This document shows, in pieces, positions 34,786-44,400 of a stretch of 48,632 bases of DNA. This stretch comes from an uncultured Clostridia bacterium. GTDB taxonomy: Bacteria; Bacillota; Clostridia; Oscillospirales; Acutalibacteraceae. The notes under the pieces were generated by a model. The model was not told the DNA's origin and did no database searches. It saw nothing but the letters and a program-made list of their open reading frames with translations. The stretch is taken from the NCBI GenBank assembly GCA_946499275.1, contig CAMMRL010000014.1, forward strand, positions 1 to 48,632, read 5' to 3'. Both the position numbers and the translations under genes were made by a program. The first letter of the stretch is position 1. The number at the start of each line of letters is the position of its first letter.

Positions 34786-35129
34786 CCTTGTGTTCCTCCT
34801 TTATACGGTTTCATTTCATCCATATTAAGATTGGGGCGCTCCGGCGGCTTACGCCGTTTTTTCTCATGTCCGCAGACGCCGACCAGCGCACCCGGCGTTT
34901 GCCGGTAGTAGCGGCAGGAGCCGCAGTCAATGCATGGTGCGCCGTCTGGCGTTTCGCCGTACGCACAGGCGTCCTCCCCAGTAAACAGGACGGGGCAGCC
35001 TTCCGGGGTGTAGACCGGGGTCTCAATAAAGTCAGGGAAAATTTCGATCTCCCTTTCGGCAATCTTGTCATAGCACAGGGGGATCTCCAACAGCACCCCC
35101 TCAATGTTGTACTGCCGTGTCTTTCCCAT
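34782..35129 (-). CDS. Small Cys-rich protein, unknown
   Basis: A 115-residue cytoplasmic protein without signal peptide. It contains at least seven Cys residues, arranged as EGCPVLF, DACAYG, PCIDCGSCRYYRQ and GVCGHEKKRR, so a zinc or iron-sulfur site is possible. The C-terminal KKRRKPPERPNLNMDEMK is basic and proline-rich. GGAAGGAGGG precedes ATG 35129. The stop overlaps the start of the beta-helix surface protein. Not recognised as a known family; the link with a wall-anchored protein is unusual. Confidence 0.75.
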   Translation of the reverse strand: MGKTRQYNIEGVLLEIPLCYDKIAEREIEIFPDFIETPVYTPEGCPVLFTGEDACAYGETPDGAPCIDCGSCRYYRQTPGALVGVCGHEKKRRKPPERPNLNMDEMKPYKGGTQG

Positions 35130-35192
35130 TTTCGCCCTCCTTCCACTGCAGCTTTTGGCTTACAGTTCCCTTATTTGCCCACATAATAACAG

Positions 35193-35251
35193 AAAAATCC
35201 GGCTCTGACATCACCCGTTTCAGGATATAAAACGGGCAGGGTCAAAGCCGG
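35193..35251 (-). terminator. Large hairpin terminator after the regulator gene
   Basis: Interrupted arms pair CCGGCT with AGCCGG, TGAC with GTCA, and CCCGTTT with AAACGGG. On the - strand the structure ends in GGATTTTTC. It separates the regulator from the surface-protein operon. An attenuator role cannot be excluded; I found no convincing second promoter in 35130-35268. Confidence 0.75.
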
Positions 35252-35268
35252 CTTTCCGGTGGATTTGA

Positions 35269-36468
35269 CTATTTCAGCATATACTTTTTCAGTTCCTGCC
35301 GCTGGCGGATGCCCAGCTTTTGCAGGACAGTGGAAATATATCGCTTAACCGTATGAGAGGATATGTTCATGTGCTGCGCGATTTCCTGATTCGTCCATCC
35401 TCGCGCCGCCAGCATAGCGGCAGCAAACTCGGTGGTTGTCAGATCGTCTGCAACATCGTGTCCGGTTGCCGGGTTGTGTATTTTTCGCCATCCGGCGGAA
35501 AAACGGTAGGTAATGGCGATGATCCGCTTAAAATCCTCCGGCCAGCCCGGTTTGATAACCGCCTCCAGCATTCCGCCGAGAAGCCCGTGGTGTTCTCCGA
35601 AGCCCTCAATCAGGTCGTCGGGACGGGCAATCTCCCATGCAGCCAGCAGGTGTTTCTGCGCCTGCTGAGTCTGCTTTAAGCTCATATAGTCCATCACTGC
35701 AACCAAATGCAGGTAAATGGCAGGGATTGGATACCGGTCCGCCCCCATACTCAGAGTGGCTTCCACAATGCCAACGCTCTTGCCGTAATCCTCTTTCAGA
35801 TAGAGATAATGGGCCTGGACGTACAGGGCAAAAGCCCGCAGGCCGGATGGCAGCAGCGGCAGGAACTCCTGCGCCGGAGGCATTTTCTCCGGCAGCGGAA
35901 GGTGCAACAGCACAGAGGATGCAAATACGACAAACGCTTCAATTGCACGGATATATGGTGCTTTTTCCACATTGGCGGCCAATGTGCTTTTGATCTCTGT
36001 CAGAGCATATCGGGCATGCTGAATCTGACCGACAGATAAATTTGCATAGGCATAGATCCAGCAGGCAGAAAAGCGGTATGCCGCATCGGGGCAGGTTAAG
36101 TATAGTTCTGACTCCTGTATAGCCTTCTCAGGCTGACCGCTGAAATAATGATATTCTGCAAGAGCGATCTCTCTTCTGGAACCATCCTCGATCTCATTGA
36201 TGTAGGCCACGCAGCGTCCCAGCTCAAAAGGTGTGTTCATCAGCGGCATAAACCCCGGAAAAGCTTCTGGCTGCGGATGGGGAAGCCGGGGAATAGGGCT
36301 CTCCTTTTCCTTCCGCGGGTCCTGCGGTTTTACTGCGCTTGATGGGATGCCCCATGATTTTCCGAATTTTCTGACCCCTTCGATTCTGCCTTCAGCACAA
36401 TATTTCTGCACCAGCCGGTCTGAAATCTTCCATTTTTTTGCAGCTTCCTGTACTGTAATGTATTCCAT
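35269..36468 (-). CDS. Regulator with excisionase-like and LuxR-type HTH domains
   Basis: A 399-residue cytoplasmic transcription factor. Residues 1-52 are a HTH_17/excisionase-like winged domain (YITVQEAAKKWKISDRLVQK, then EGRIEGVRKFGKSWGIP). The middle (about 80-330) is helical, TPR-like. Residues 340-399 are a LuxR/GerE HTH (ARGWTNQEIAQHMNISSHTV, KRYISTVLQKLGI). No receiver domain is present. ATG 36468 follows GGAGG; an upstream extension of 16 codons lacks a ribosome site. It probably controls the surface-protein genes immediately downstream, perhaps in response to a small ligand or partner; this comes from context. Repeats upstream suggest autoregulation. Confidence 0.82.
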   Translation of the reverse strand: MEYITVQEAAKKWKISDRLVQKYCAEGRIEGVRKFGKSWGIPSSAVKPQDPRKEKESPIPRLPHPQPEAFPGFMPLMNTPFELGRCVAYINEIEDGSRREIALAEYHYFSGQPEKAIQESELYLTCPDAAYRFSACWIYAYANLSVGQIQHARYALTEIKSTLAANVEKAPYIRAIEAFVVFASSVLLHLPLPEKMPPAQEFLPLLPSGLRAFALYVQAHYLYLKEDYGKSVGIVEATLSMGADRYPIPAIYLHLVAVMDYMSLKQTQQAQKHLLAAWEIARPDDLIEGFGEHHGLLGGMLEAVIKPGWPEDFKRIIAITYRFSAGWRKIHNPATGHDVADDLTTTEFAAAMLAARGWTNQEIAQHMNISSHTVKRYISTVLQKLGIRQRQELKKYMLK

Positions 36469-36509
36469 ATGGAACCTCCATGTTCCCTCTCTGGGCAGCG
36501 GTATAATTG

Positions 36510-36614
36510 TTCGCAACCCCGCATATTTTCAAGCCGGTGTCATGAAAATGTTTCCGTTTTCTATTCGTATGTGCGAATGGTCTTATCGCATTTTTCTATT
36601 CGCAACTCCGTATA
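36510..36614. promoter_or_regulatory. Direct repeats and palindrome upstream of the regulator
   Basis: TTCGCAACCCCGCATA (36510-36525) recurs as TTCGCAACTCCGTATA (36599-36614), starts 89 bases apart. Between them ATTCG-TATGTG-CGAAT (36563-36578) is an inverted repeat with the same ATTCG core. They lie in the gap before the regulator and are likely binding sites. The rest of 36615-36836 holds no gene that I can support. Confidence 0.5.
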
Positions 36615-36835
36615 GTTGTATTATATTCATTTCCCCGACCATGTGCAAGTGAGAAAAAGTATAGCTCAGAAGTATATCCATCGGGTGACGAAAACGGCGA
36701 AAGGACAGTAATACGCCCTACGAAATCGAGTCCTCTGTGGTATATCCCGGAATGCCGCTATTCAGGCGATTGAGCCCCTCATACAGAAGCGGCTGATCGA
36801 TAAGATTCCGACCACCAGCCGGAACATTCATGGCC

Positions 36836-36873
36836 AAAAATAAAAAGGGTAAGTCCCGTAAGGACTTACCCTT
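36836..36873 (-). terminator. Terminator of tRNA-Pro
   Basis: A perfect 12-bp stem AAGGGTAAGTCC / GGACTTACCCTT (36845-36873) begins right at the tRNA 3' end and is followed on the - strand by a run of T interrupted by one A. Confidence 0.92.
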
Positions 36874-36949
36874 GGTCGGAGTGGCGGGACTTGAACCCAC
36901 GGCCTCTTGGTCCCGAACCAAGCGCTCTACCAAACTGAGCTACACCCCG
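36873..36949 (-). tRNA. tRNA-Pro (anticodon CGG)
   Basis: A full cloverleaf on the - strand. The acceptor stem is CGGGGTG with CACTCCG, the D-arm contains AGCTCAGTTTGGTAGAGC, and the anticodon arm is CTTGG-TTCGGGA-CCAAG, which puts CGG at positions 34-36. The T-arm has GGTTCAAGTCC, and A73 with CCA is encoded. The C1-G72 pair is typical of bacterial tRNA-Pro. Confidence 0.97.
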
Positions 36950-37033
36950 ATATGGTTGGCGTTAATTTTATGTTTGCGCCATCAAACAGAGACTGGATTT
37001 TTACAGCATGCTTTCAAAATTCACAGCTTTGCT

Positions 37034-37062
37034 ATTATACTAAATTCCTTTTCATTTGTCAA
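37034..37062 (-). promoter_or_regulatory. Consensus promoter of tRNA-Pro
   Basis: On the - strand TTGACA (37062-37057) and TATAAT (37039-37034) are both perfect and 17 bases apart. The leader before the tRNA is about 80 bases. Confidence 0.95.
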
Positions 37063-37324
37063 TGGCTTTCCTTTGAAAAATCCCCATAAATTCGACTATT
37101 TTCCAAAAACATTTCTTTCTGTTTTATAATGGCTCCACGACCGGTAATGAACCATTGATCTATGGGATTGCACTCCTATTGTTCAAATCCGGTTTATGTA
37201 GGGAAAGCCGCCGCTCATGCCACACCTCTTTCTATTCCAGAGTCTCCAGCTTATCCGTACAAGAATATGCCCATGAAGTGCTTCCCCTATTTATTCACAA
37301 GGGCAAAAGCGCGGCTGACGCGCT

Positions 37325-37365
37325 AAAGGAACAGGGCCCCGCCATTGGCTGGAGCCCTGTCCCTT
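37325..37365 (-). terminator. Hairpin after the CtsZ-like gene
   Basis: GGGACAGGGC and GCCCTGTTCC (- strand) pair with one G-U, 20 bases after the stop, followed by only three T. It is probably the operon terminator. Between the tRNA promoter and this hairpin (37063-37324) I see nothing else. Confidence 0.6.
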
Positions 37366-37384
37366 GGGAGGTTAACTTTACTGA

Positions 37385-40300
37385 TTATGCCGTCCGGATC
37401 AGGCGCACACCGTCAATCTGCACGGTCGTACCGCCGGGCGACTGGACATAGAACCCGATATCCACGTTCCCGCTCATGGACAGATTATCAATGGTATAAT
37501 GCTGCCAATCGCTGGTCCTGTTCAGGTTTACGAACAGCGTCTCCTGGCCGGGGATGGCAATCTCCGCCCGGGCGACGGCGGGCTCGGTATTAAAGTTCTT
37601 TGCCCAGAATTCCACACGGTAAGTACCCGCTTCCACGGTATTCACCTGGTGGATGCTCTGGCTATATGCGCTGCCGAGATAGAAGTAAGCGCGCTGGTCG
37701 CCTTCACGGGCTGCCTCCGGAGGATTCGTGCCAATACCGCTATCCACGCCGTAAGCAACCTCTTGGCCGTCGGGATGCCATTCCGTCCACTTGGAGGAAT
37801 CCCAGGTCGGCCGTTCAAACCCACCGTTATCCAGCAAGTTCTGTTCCGTACGTTCACCGCCGGAATTCACCTCTACCTCCAGGTTATCCAGGTTGACATA
37901 CCCGCTATTGCCGGTGTCGAACCGGAAGGAAATGGTATTCTGCCCTGCATTCAGCGGCAGACTCTGGGTCCAGGTGCTCCAAACGTTCCAATCATAGCCT
38001 TCGCTGGAGAGGTTGGCAGTCGTCTGGAAGACGCCGTTGACGTACACATTCAGGGTTTTCGCCGTATTGTTGCCGTTGGCATACCGGAGGTTCACTTCAT
38101 AATTCCCGGCGGAGGGAACCGTGACGTTCCGGAATTCCACTTCGCTACCGACGGTTTCCAGACCAGCCACAAAGCCGGAAGCGGTGTAGAACCAATGGTT
38201 GGTCGAACGGGCGGGGCCGTTGTGCAGCGCCGCGGATTCGGCTTCGTACCGGGCCATATCCGGGAAGAAGGGGACAAAAATATTATCCAGATTCACATAA
38301 CCCGTATCGCCGGCCGATACGTCGTACATCAGGGTAACGCTGTTACCGCCGGCCGCCAAGGGCAGGGTTTCGGTCAGCGTGTTCCAGGTATCCCAATTCG
38401 CCGTAGGATCAAAAGACACCTGGCGAATGAAGGTACCGTTGACGTATACGCTCAGAGTTTTAGCGGAATCCGCTCCGTTGGCATACCGGATGTCTACCGG
38501 ATAATCGCCGGCGGTCTTCGCGTTCACACGGAAGGTAACGGCCGCGCCGTCGTTTTCAATATGGTCGGCAAAGCCCCAGCCGGTAAAACCGGTATGGTTG
38601 GTGTTCGCACCGGCCTGCCCGGCTACCGTATCGCCCCACAGGGAAGCGTCTTCCGCCTCGTAGCGGACGCCGGTTTCCGTCTGCGCTACCGAACCGTTGA
38701 TGACAACATCCTTCGCGCTGCCAGCAGCCACTTTGACATAGGTCACGTCGCCGTAGATGTCCTTACCGGTCGCATAGCCTTCGCCAGTAGCGGCCTTCAG
38801 GGCATACAGGTTGTCGTACTTGGTCAAAGAAGCCTGGTTCACCGCCGCTTGGGAAGCAGCTTTTCCGTGAATCTTCAGGATATAGTTCTGCACAGTGGAA
38901 GCATAGGTCCCGCTCTTATTGCTGATAGAGACATTCACGCCGGCGGAGCCGTTGTCCTTGGCAGAGATCACCTGCTTGTAATAGGCGCCGTCTTCGTAGT
39001 TGTAGGTGGTGCCGTCGTCGTCATAGAAATTGAAGGAGCTGGTCTGGGTATCCGGGAAGATATCCACCATGATCTCGGTGACATCTTCCTCGTCCACATA
39101 GTTGAGCACCTTCTGGGTGGGAATGATCGCGCCTTCTTTGATGAAGAGCGGCACGTCGCTGTAGCTTTCGCCGTTGACAGCGTAAGCGATATACTGCCCG
39201 CCTTCATATACCAGGCCGGTAAAGTAATCGATCCACTGGCCTTCCGGCAGGTAAATCCACTTAGTCGTCTGGTACCGTTCAGTCACCGGCGCGGCGAGCA
39301 GCCAATCGCCGAACATCCAGGCATCGACGTAGTTAGCCACGTTCGGGTCGTTCGGATAATCGAACATCAGCGGCTTCACAAGGCCCACGCCCTTTTCCAG
39401 AGCCTTGTATTCATAAGAATAAATATAAGGCATCATGGCATAACGGAGCTGAATAACCGCTTTGCTCGCTTCCTCGGCGGTAAAGCCATAGTACCACGGC
39501 TGCCGCTGATGCTGGAAGTTCCCGTGCAGGCGGAATACCGGCGAGAACGCGGCAAACTGCAGCCAGCGGGCGTACAGTTCGGGACTCGGGTTTTCGGTGG
39601 TGCCGGTATTCTGGTTGAAGCCTCCGCCGTCGGAGCCCCACTTCATCTGCCCATTGTTGATCGTGGACAGCATAGTGGCCTTCTGGTCATTCAGGCCGTT
39701 GGTCCACCAGATATGCTCGTCAATTATAAACTGGGTGCCGACGTCGCCCGACCAGTTGGTGGTGCCGTAGCGCTGGGTGCCGGGATAGAAATTCCGCCCG
39801 GTCTGCCATACGCGTACCTGGTCGTTGGTGTAATCGCGCTGCCCCTCATAGATTGCCTGCGAGAGGTGGAGGGTTTCAAAATTGCCGAACCAGTAGTTGG
39901 CGCTGCCGGACGCGACCGTATCAGTCTCGTCGTTCCACCAGCCGACGATGCCCTTATTGAACGCATCGATAGAATGTTCCCACCACCAGTTTCGGGCGTC
40001 CTGGCCATAGAAGTCGATGCTGCGCACGGTTACCGGATAGAAATAGTCGGTATACTCCGCATGGCCGGGATAGAAGAATCCACCGTTCTCCGCGTCCCGC
40101 CCCTGCTGGGTAACGGTGCCGTCCTGCAGCTTGGTAACGATACGCGGCTTGGTGATGCCAATGAGGTTGATACCCTTCGCGTCCATAGTCTGCTTCAGCG
40201 TCGTATCGGCCGCATCCGGATAATTATCCGTGTTCCAGGTAAATTCTCCGTAATTATCGTCGCCGTACCGCTTCCAATCGTAGTCGATGCCGTAGCTGTC

Positions 40301-41230
40301 AATCGGGATATTCTTGGCGCGGTAGGTATCCACCATTTCGTACAATTCGTCCTGATCGATGCCCCACTCATAATTGGAGAAGCCGAGGGACCACTCCGGG
40401 AGCATTGGGGATGCACCGGTGACATGCGCGAAATTCTCCATAATGTCTTCCGGTTCGCCCATCAGAATGTAATACTCTACGTTTTCCTTGTAGTAACGGC
40501 GGCCCTGCGTCACATAATCACCGTAGTAAAACTCCAGCTTATTGCTGGTTTCGTCCACAACGGAATAGCCGCCGTCCGCATCGACCAGCAAACCGTAGCC
40601 CGCGGTGGACCATACAAACGGCCCGCCGCTGTTGCCCTGCTGGCCCGCCATGACTTCGCGGGTTGCGTCGTTACGTAGAATATCGCCATTCCCCTCGAAG
40701 CAGGCGTAGCTGTTCACGCCGTACATGTTCTGGCCAGCCGCCCGCTGGAAGCGGACGCCGTCATGGAAAACGCCGCTGTTGTCGGGTTCCCAGAACAGGG
40801 TGGTCCCGTCCGGCTTCTTCACGGTCATACGGCAAGGATTCCGTTTGATTTCAATCCGCATGGAATCTGTCGCGATCGTGATGGGGTCGGAGGTAACGTT
40901 GATCGTCGCGCCCACGCTGCCCCAGGTGCGGTCGGGATCGATCATCGGGGTAGACGGGCTGGAAGCGATCCCGTTGGGGCGGTAGTTTACTTTAAGGATG
41001 TCGTTCTCGCAAACCTGGATTTCCAGGATATCGTCGTTGGCTTCGGCACCGTTGTCCACCGTCAGGGTGACCAGGTCACCGTTCACCGACGCGGAAATCA
41101 CGTTGCCGATGGTTTCCACATACGCCGACGCGGTTGGTTGAATCGCCGTCATCAGCGACGCGATCATCGCTATTGTTACGAACAAAGAAACCAGCTTCAT
41201 CGGAAGCCGAAGTTTTCGTTTAACAGACAT
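37385..41230 (-). CDS. ctsZ: Secreted GH31 enzyme, 6-alpha-glucosyltransferase-like
   Basis: A 1281-residue exported enzyme. A signal peptide (cut near TASA) precedes a GH31 catalytic part with nucleophile D434 in GWWNDETD and acid/base D496 in NWSGDVGTQF; MLPEWSLGFSNYEWG and PIDSYGIDYDWK are also family-like. After the beta-sandwich come two CBM35 modules (VRYEAEDASLWGD and ARYEAESAALHNG starts, each ending GYVNLDN) and a C-terminal CBM4_9-like module (LLDNGGFERP). The known Bacillus CtsZ, which makes alpha-isomaltosyl ends on malto-oligosaccharides, is of nearly the same length, and the adjacent gene matches its partner CtsY. AAGGAG precedes ATG 41230. GH31 is certain; the CtsZ assignment rests on size, modules and pairing. 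Confidence 0.85.
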   Translation of the reverse strand: MSVKRKLRLPMKLVSLFVTIAMIASLMTAIQPTASAYVETIGNVISASVNGDLVTLTVDNGAEANDDILEIQVCENDILKVNYRPNGIASSPSTPMIDPDRTWGSVGATINVTSDPITIATDSMRIEIKRNPCRMTVKKPDGTTLFWEPDNSGVFHDGVRFQRAAGQNMYGVNSYACFEGNGDILRNDATREVMAGQQGNSGGPFVWSTAGYGLLVDADGGYSVVDETSNKLEFYYGDYVTQGRRYYKENVEYYILMGEPEDIMENFAHVTGASPMLPEWSLGFSNYEWGIDQDELYEMVDTYRAKNIPIDSYGIDYDWKRYGDDNYGEFTWNTDNYPDAADTTLKQTMDAKGINLIGITKPRIVTKLQDGTVTQQGRDAENGGFFYPGHAEYTDYFYPVTVRSIDFYGQDARNWWWEHSIDAFNKGIVGWWNDETDTVASGSANYWFGNFETLHLSQAIYEGQRDYTNDQVRVWQTGRNFYPGTQRYGTTNWSGDVGTQFIIDEHIWWTNGLNDQKATMLSTINNGQMKWGSDGGGFNQNTGTTENPSPELYARWLQFAAFSPVFRLHGNFQHQRQPWYYGFTAEEASKAVIQLRYAMMPYIYSYEYKALEKGVGLVKPLMFDYPNDPNVANYVDAWMFGDWLLAAPVTERYQTTKWIYLPEGQWIDYFTGLVYEGGQYIAYAVNGESYSDVPLFIKEGAIIPTQKVLNYVDEEDVTEIMVDIFPDTQTSSFNFYDDDGTTYNYEDGAYYKQVISAKDNGSAGVNVSISNKSGTYASTVQNYILKIHGKAASQAAVNQASLTKYDNLYALKAATGEGYATGKDIYGDVTYVKVAAGSAKDVVINGSVAQTETGVRYEAEDASLWGDTVAGQAGANTNHTGFTGWGFADHIENDGAAVTFRVNAKTAGDYPVDIRYANGADSAKTLSVYVNGTFIRQVSFDPTANWDTWNTLTETLPLAAGGNSVTLMYDVSAGDTGYVNLDNIFVPFFPDMARYEAESAALHNGPARSTNHWFYTASGFVAGLETVGSEVEFRNVTVPSAGNYEVNLRYANGNNTAKTLNVYVNGVFQTTANLSSEGYDWNVWSTWTQSLPLNAGQNTISFRFDTGNSGYVNLDNLEVEVNSGGERTEQNLLDNGGFERPTWDSSKWTEWHPDGQEVAYGVDSGIGTNPPEAAREGDQRAYFYLGSAYSQSIHQVNTVEAGTYRVEFWAKNFNTEPAVARAEIAIPGQETLFVNLNRTSDWQHYTIDNLSMSGNVDIGFYVQSPGGTTVQIDGVRLIRTA

Positions 41231-41265
41231 TTTTTCACTCCTTTACTTGAATCCCCTACGGTTTT

Positions 41266-41307
41266 GGCTGCGGGGAAACGGGAAACCATTCCTCGTTCCC
41301 CGCAGCC
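41266..41307 (-). promoter_or_regulatory. Stem-loop between the two cts-like genes
   Basis: A perfect 12-bp stem, GGCTGCGGGGAA and TTCCCCGCAGCC, with an 18-base loop lies in the 183-base gap, about 25 bases before the ribosome site of the downstream gene. No T-run follows, so it is more likely an mRNA-stabilising or processing element than a terminator. Confidence 0.65.
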
Positions 41308-41413
41308 GCCATCGTTTGTTACACCGGAAATCAAGCAGACCCTCCGCAAAAGGTCCTGGTTAACTCCTCATTTCTCTCCGAAAAAAGATGTTACCGCAGG
41401 CTGCCAGAACCGG

Positions 41414-44400
41414 CTAACCGCTGGTTTGGTGAAGCGAGATGTTGTCCAGATTAATGCCCGCGATATCATCGCTGTCGTAGGTGATTGCGATGGTATTCTT
41501 TCCTGCCGTCAGGGTTACATTGGTTGTAGCCAACGACCAGGTATCCCAGTCGTTTGTCTTGGGCAGAGAAATTTTAGTGACACGGCTGCCGTTAACATAT
41601 ACGCTACGGGTAGCCGCCTCCGTCCCGGCGGAATACCGGATGCCCAGCGAATAGGTACCGGCTTCCGGCGCGTAAACATCGAAGGAAACGGCGGTGCCGA
41701 CCGACGCAAAGTTATCCACGAAACCGGTGCCTTCGTAACCGGTATGGTTAGTGTTCACGGAGGTATCGGTAAGTTCGCCAAACTCGGCTTCATACGGCAC
41801 TTCCTGCACACCGTTGAGGGTGATGTTCCGAGTACCGGTTTGTCTGTTTTGTATCCGCACATAGGTCAGATGCTGAGCGGAGTCATAATACCAGCCGCTA
41901 GCCGCCTGCTTGAACTGCGCAAAATCGGTATACCGGTGCATCGTGGAATAGCCTTCCTGAACGCTGGTGGGTTCGCTGGTGAATACCTGCACCGTCGTAA
42001 TGGTTTCGGAAGCCGGCAAGGTAATGTGGACTTTGCCCTGATCATCATACCTCTCGTCCACCAGGATCTGCTCCTGCTGCCCGTTGACATAATCGTAGTA
42101 CTGATACTGGGTGAAATCTTTCGGATAAATCCGATAGGTCTCGTTGATGTAGGAATCGGTGCTATTGCCAACAGAACCGCCGAATTCATAATCCGCATTC
42201 AAGTTCATCGGGATAACGGAACCGGCCTTGACAAACACCGGCAGGGCATCCAAGCCCGCATAATACGTGATAAGCTGGTTACCCGGTCGCCGGCTGCCCC
42301 AGAACAGATCAATCCATTCGCCTTCAGGCAGATAAATCAGCTTTTCGGTCTGCCCTTCGTTTTCGATCGGCGCTACCAAAAGCGAATCGCCCAGCATGTA
42401 CTGGAATTCCATCTGAGCCGCCGTAGTGTCGCCCGGGAACTCATACGCCATAGAACGCATCATCGGCACGCCGGTATCGCTGGTATACTTCGCGTTGTTG
42501 TAGAGATAGGGTATTAGATTCATACGGTAGTTGGCGAACTTCCGGTAGATATTGATGCAGTCAATATCGCCGGTCCGCTCGTACATATTCCACGGAGTCC
42601 GTGCTACACTGGGGTTCGGATCGCCGCCCCACTCGGAATGCAGCTGCATGATGGGGGAAAACGCCGCCTGGGCGACGCTGCGCTTATACAGCTCAGTGCT
42701 GGGGATTTCGCCGCTGAAGCCGGCCAGATCCCACGTAGTAAAGGGAACACCGGACATCGAGGCCGTCATGGTGGCGCGCATAGCGTCGCGATAAGCGCTG
42801 AACGTGGAATTCTGGTCTCCCGTCCAGGCTACCGGATGCTGCCCGGCCCCCACGCCGCCGGCGCGGAAGAAGGTAAGGGCATCCTCGTTATACTGTTTGG
42901 CAAAATCATAATAGGCTTGTACGTACAGATCCGGATACAGGTTGCGAAGCTCATCGCCCTTAATTCCGGCTGCGGAGGTGATGCCGCGGCCCCAGATGAA
43001 TTCACCGCCATCGCATTTGAATCCATCGATGCCGACTTCCTCAAGCAGATATTTCCGCTTGTTAAGCATCCACTGAACCGCTTCCGGATTGGTAAAGTCG
43101 ATTGAGTAGGCGTTGGTATACCAGCCACCCGCGTTGAGGTACGGTGTACCATCCGCATTTTTAAGGAAATAGTCATGCTCCAAACCGTACTGAATGTCGG
43201 TATTCAGTTGTTGGGGACGGGTGTTGGGATCGTTCTTAACCAACGGCAACTGCCAAAGCAGGACTCTGATGCCGTTTTCATGGATCAGATCGATCATACC
43301 CTGCGGATCAGGATAACGTCCGCCATGGGTAAAATCGCTGGAAGTCGGTACCCAATCGCCCGGCTTCTGCTCATGCTGGGAATCGGCGAACATATAGAAG
43401 GTTTCTTCATCCGCCCAAGCTTCAAGGACCATTCCCGTGGTGGGGATGTTATACTGGTTGGCCTTGGCGATCTGTTCTTCCACTTCGGACTGTTTGTTCC
43501 ACTCGTTGGCGGAAATCCACGGCCCGAACGCCCATACAGGCGGCAGTTCCGGCTTCTCGATCACGTCGGTATACTGCTGACTGATCTCTTTGGGCGTACC
43601 AGTGAAGAAATACAGGTCCATCCCCTGGTTGACTGTCCCGCCTGCGTTCGCGCGAATAGTCGCGCGGTCGGTGGAATCCGTAGCCAGACGGTACTGTGTG
43701 TAATAAGTAGAATTCAAATATGTGCCGTAACCCTGGTTCGAGAAGTAGAAGGGGATCGGCAGATAGGTCTTGTTTTCTTGTTCCAGATACCAGTTCACCG
43801 CATAGATATCCACGTTTTTGCCGCGCTGGTTCAGCGCGTCATACCGCATACCAAAACCGGTGAAGCTCTCATCCGACGAAGTAAAGAGGTTTTCTTCCAC
43901 CTGGTTAACATAATCGGTGCCGTTGGTTTTAAACGCCAGGCTGCGGTATCCACTCCGGTCGGACTCTTTTGTGATTAGTTCGCCGTTTTCGTCATAAACC
44001 TCCATTTGATAGGGGGCTTTATTGATTTTCAAGCTGATCGAGGGCCCGTGGATCCATACATAGTCCGGATTCGACTCGTCCACCGTATAATCGGTGGAGC
44101 CCGTCGCCCATGTAGGGGCTGTAAACGGCTCGAACTGCATACGGAAATACCCTTCGTCCGGGAAAGAGATGCTGATTTTCGGCGTGGTCAACCCTTGTGT
44201 GGACGTACACGCCAATTCCACGCGGTTTGTATGGTTGGTGACGGATGTTACATTGTTCACCGCGTCCCAATCCGTTACAATAAAGCTGAACGGCCCAACC
44301 TGTTTGGCGTTCTGCTGATACTGGTCCGCGTGGACGTAGTACTCGATTACATCGCCCTTTGCAAAGCTGCCGAGCGACGCTTCCCAGTAGGTATCGTTGC

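Noticed and set aside
36718..36933. Small gene overlapping the tRNA
   Set aside because: The reading frame (ERLVRDQEAVGSSPATPTKG) is the familiar false translation of a tRNA 3' half. A stop-free stretch on the + strand at 36712-36840 (for example QAIEPLIQKRLIDKIPT) has no start and is too short to name.
36873..36949. tRNA-Pro as an attachment site of an integrated element
   Set aside because: I found no second copy of the tRNA 3' end and no integrase in the window, so integration here is unsupported.
37499..40678. Open frame of 1059 codons antisense to the CtsZ-like gene
   Set aside because: It is complementary to clear GH31 and CBM35 coding sequence. The length follows from codon bias in the true gene, which makes stops rare on the other strand.
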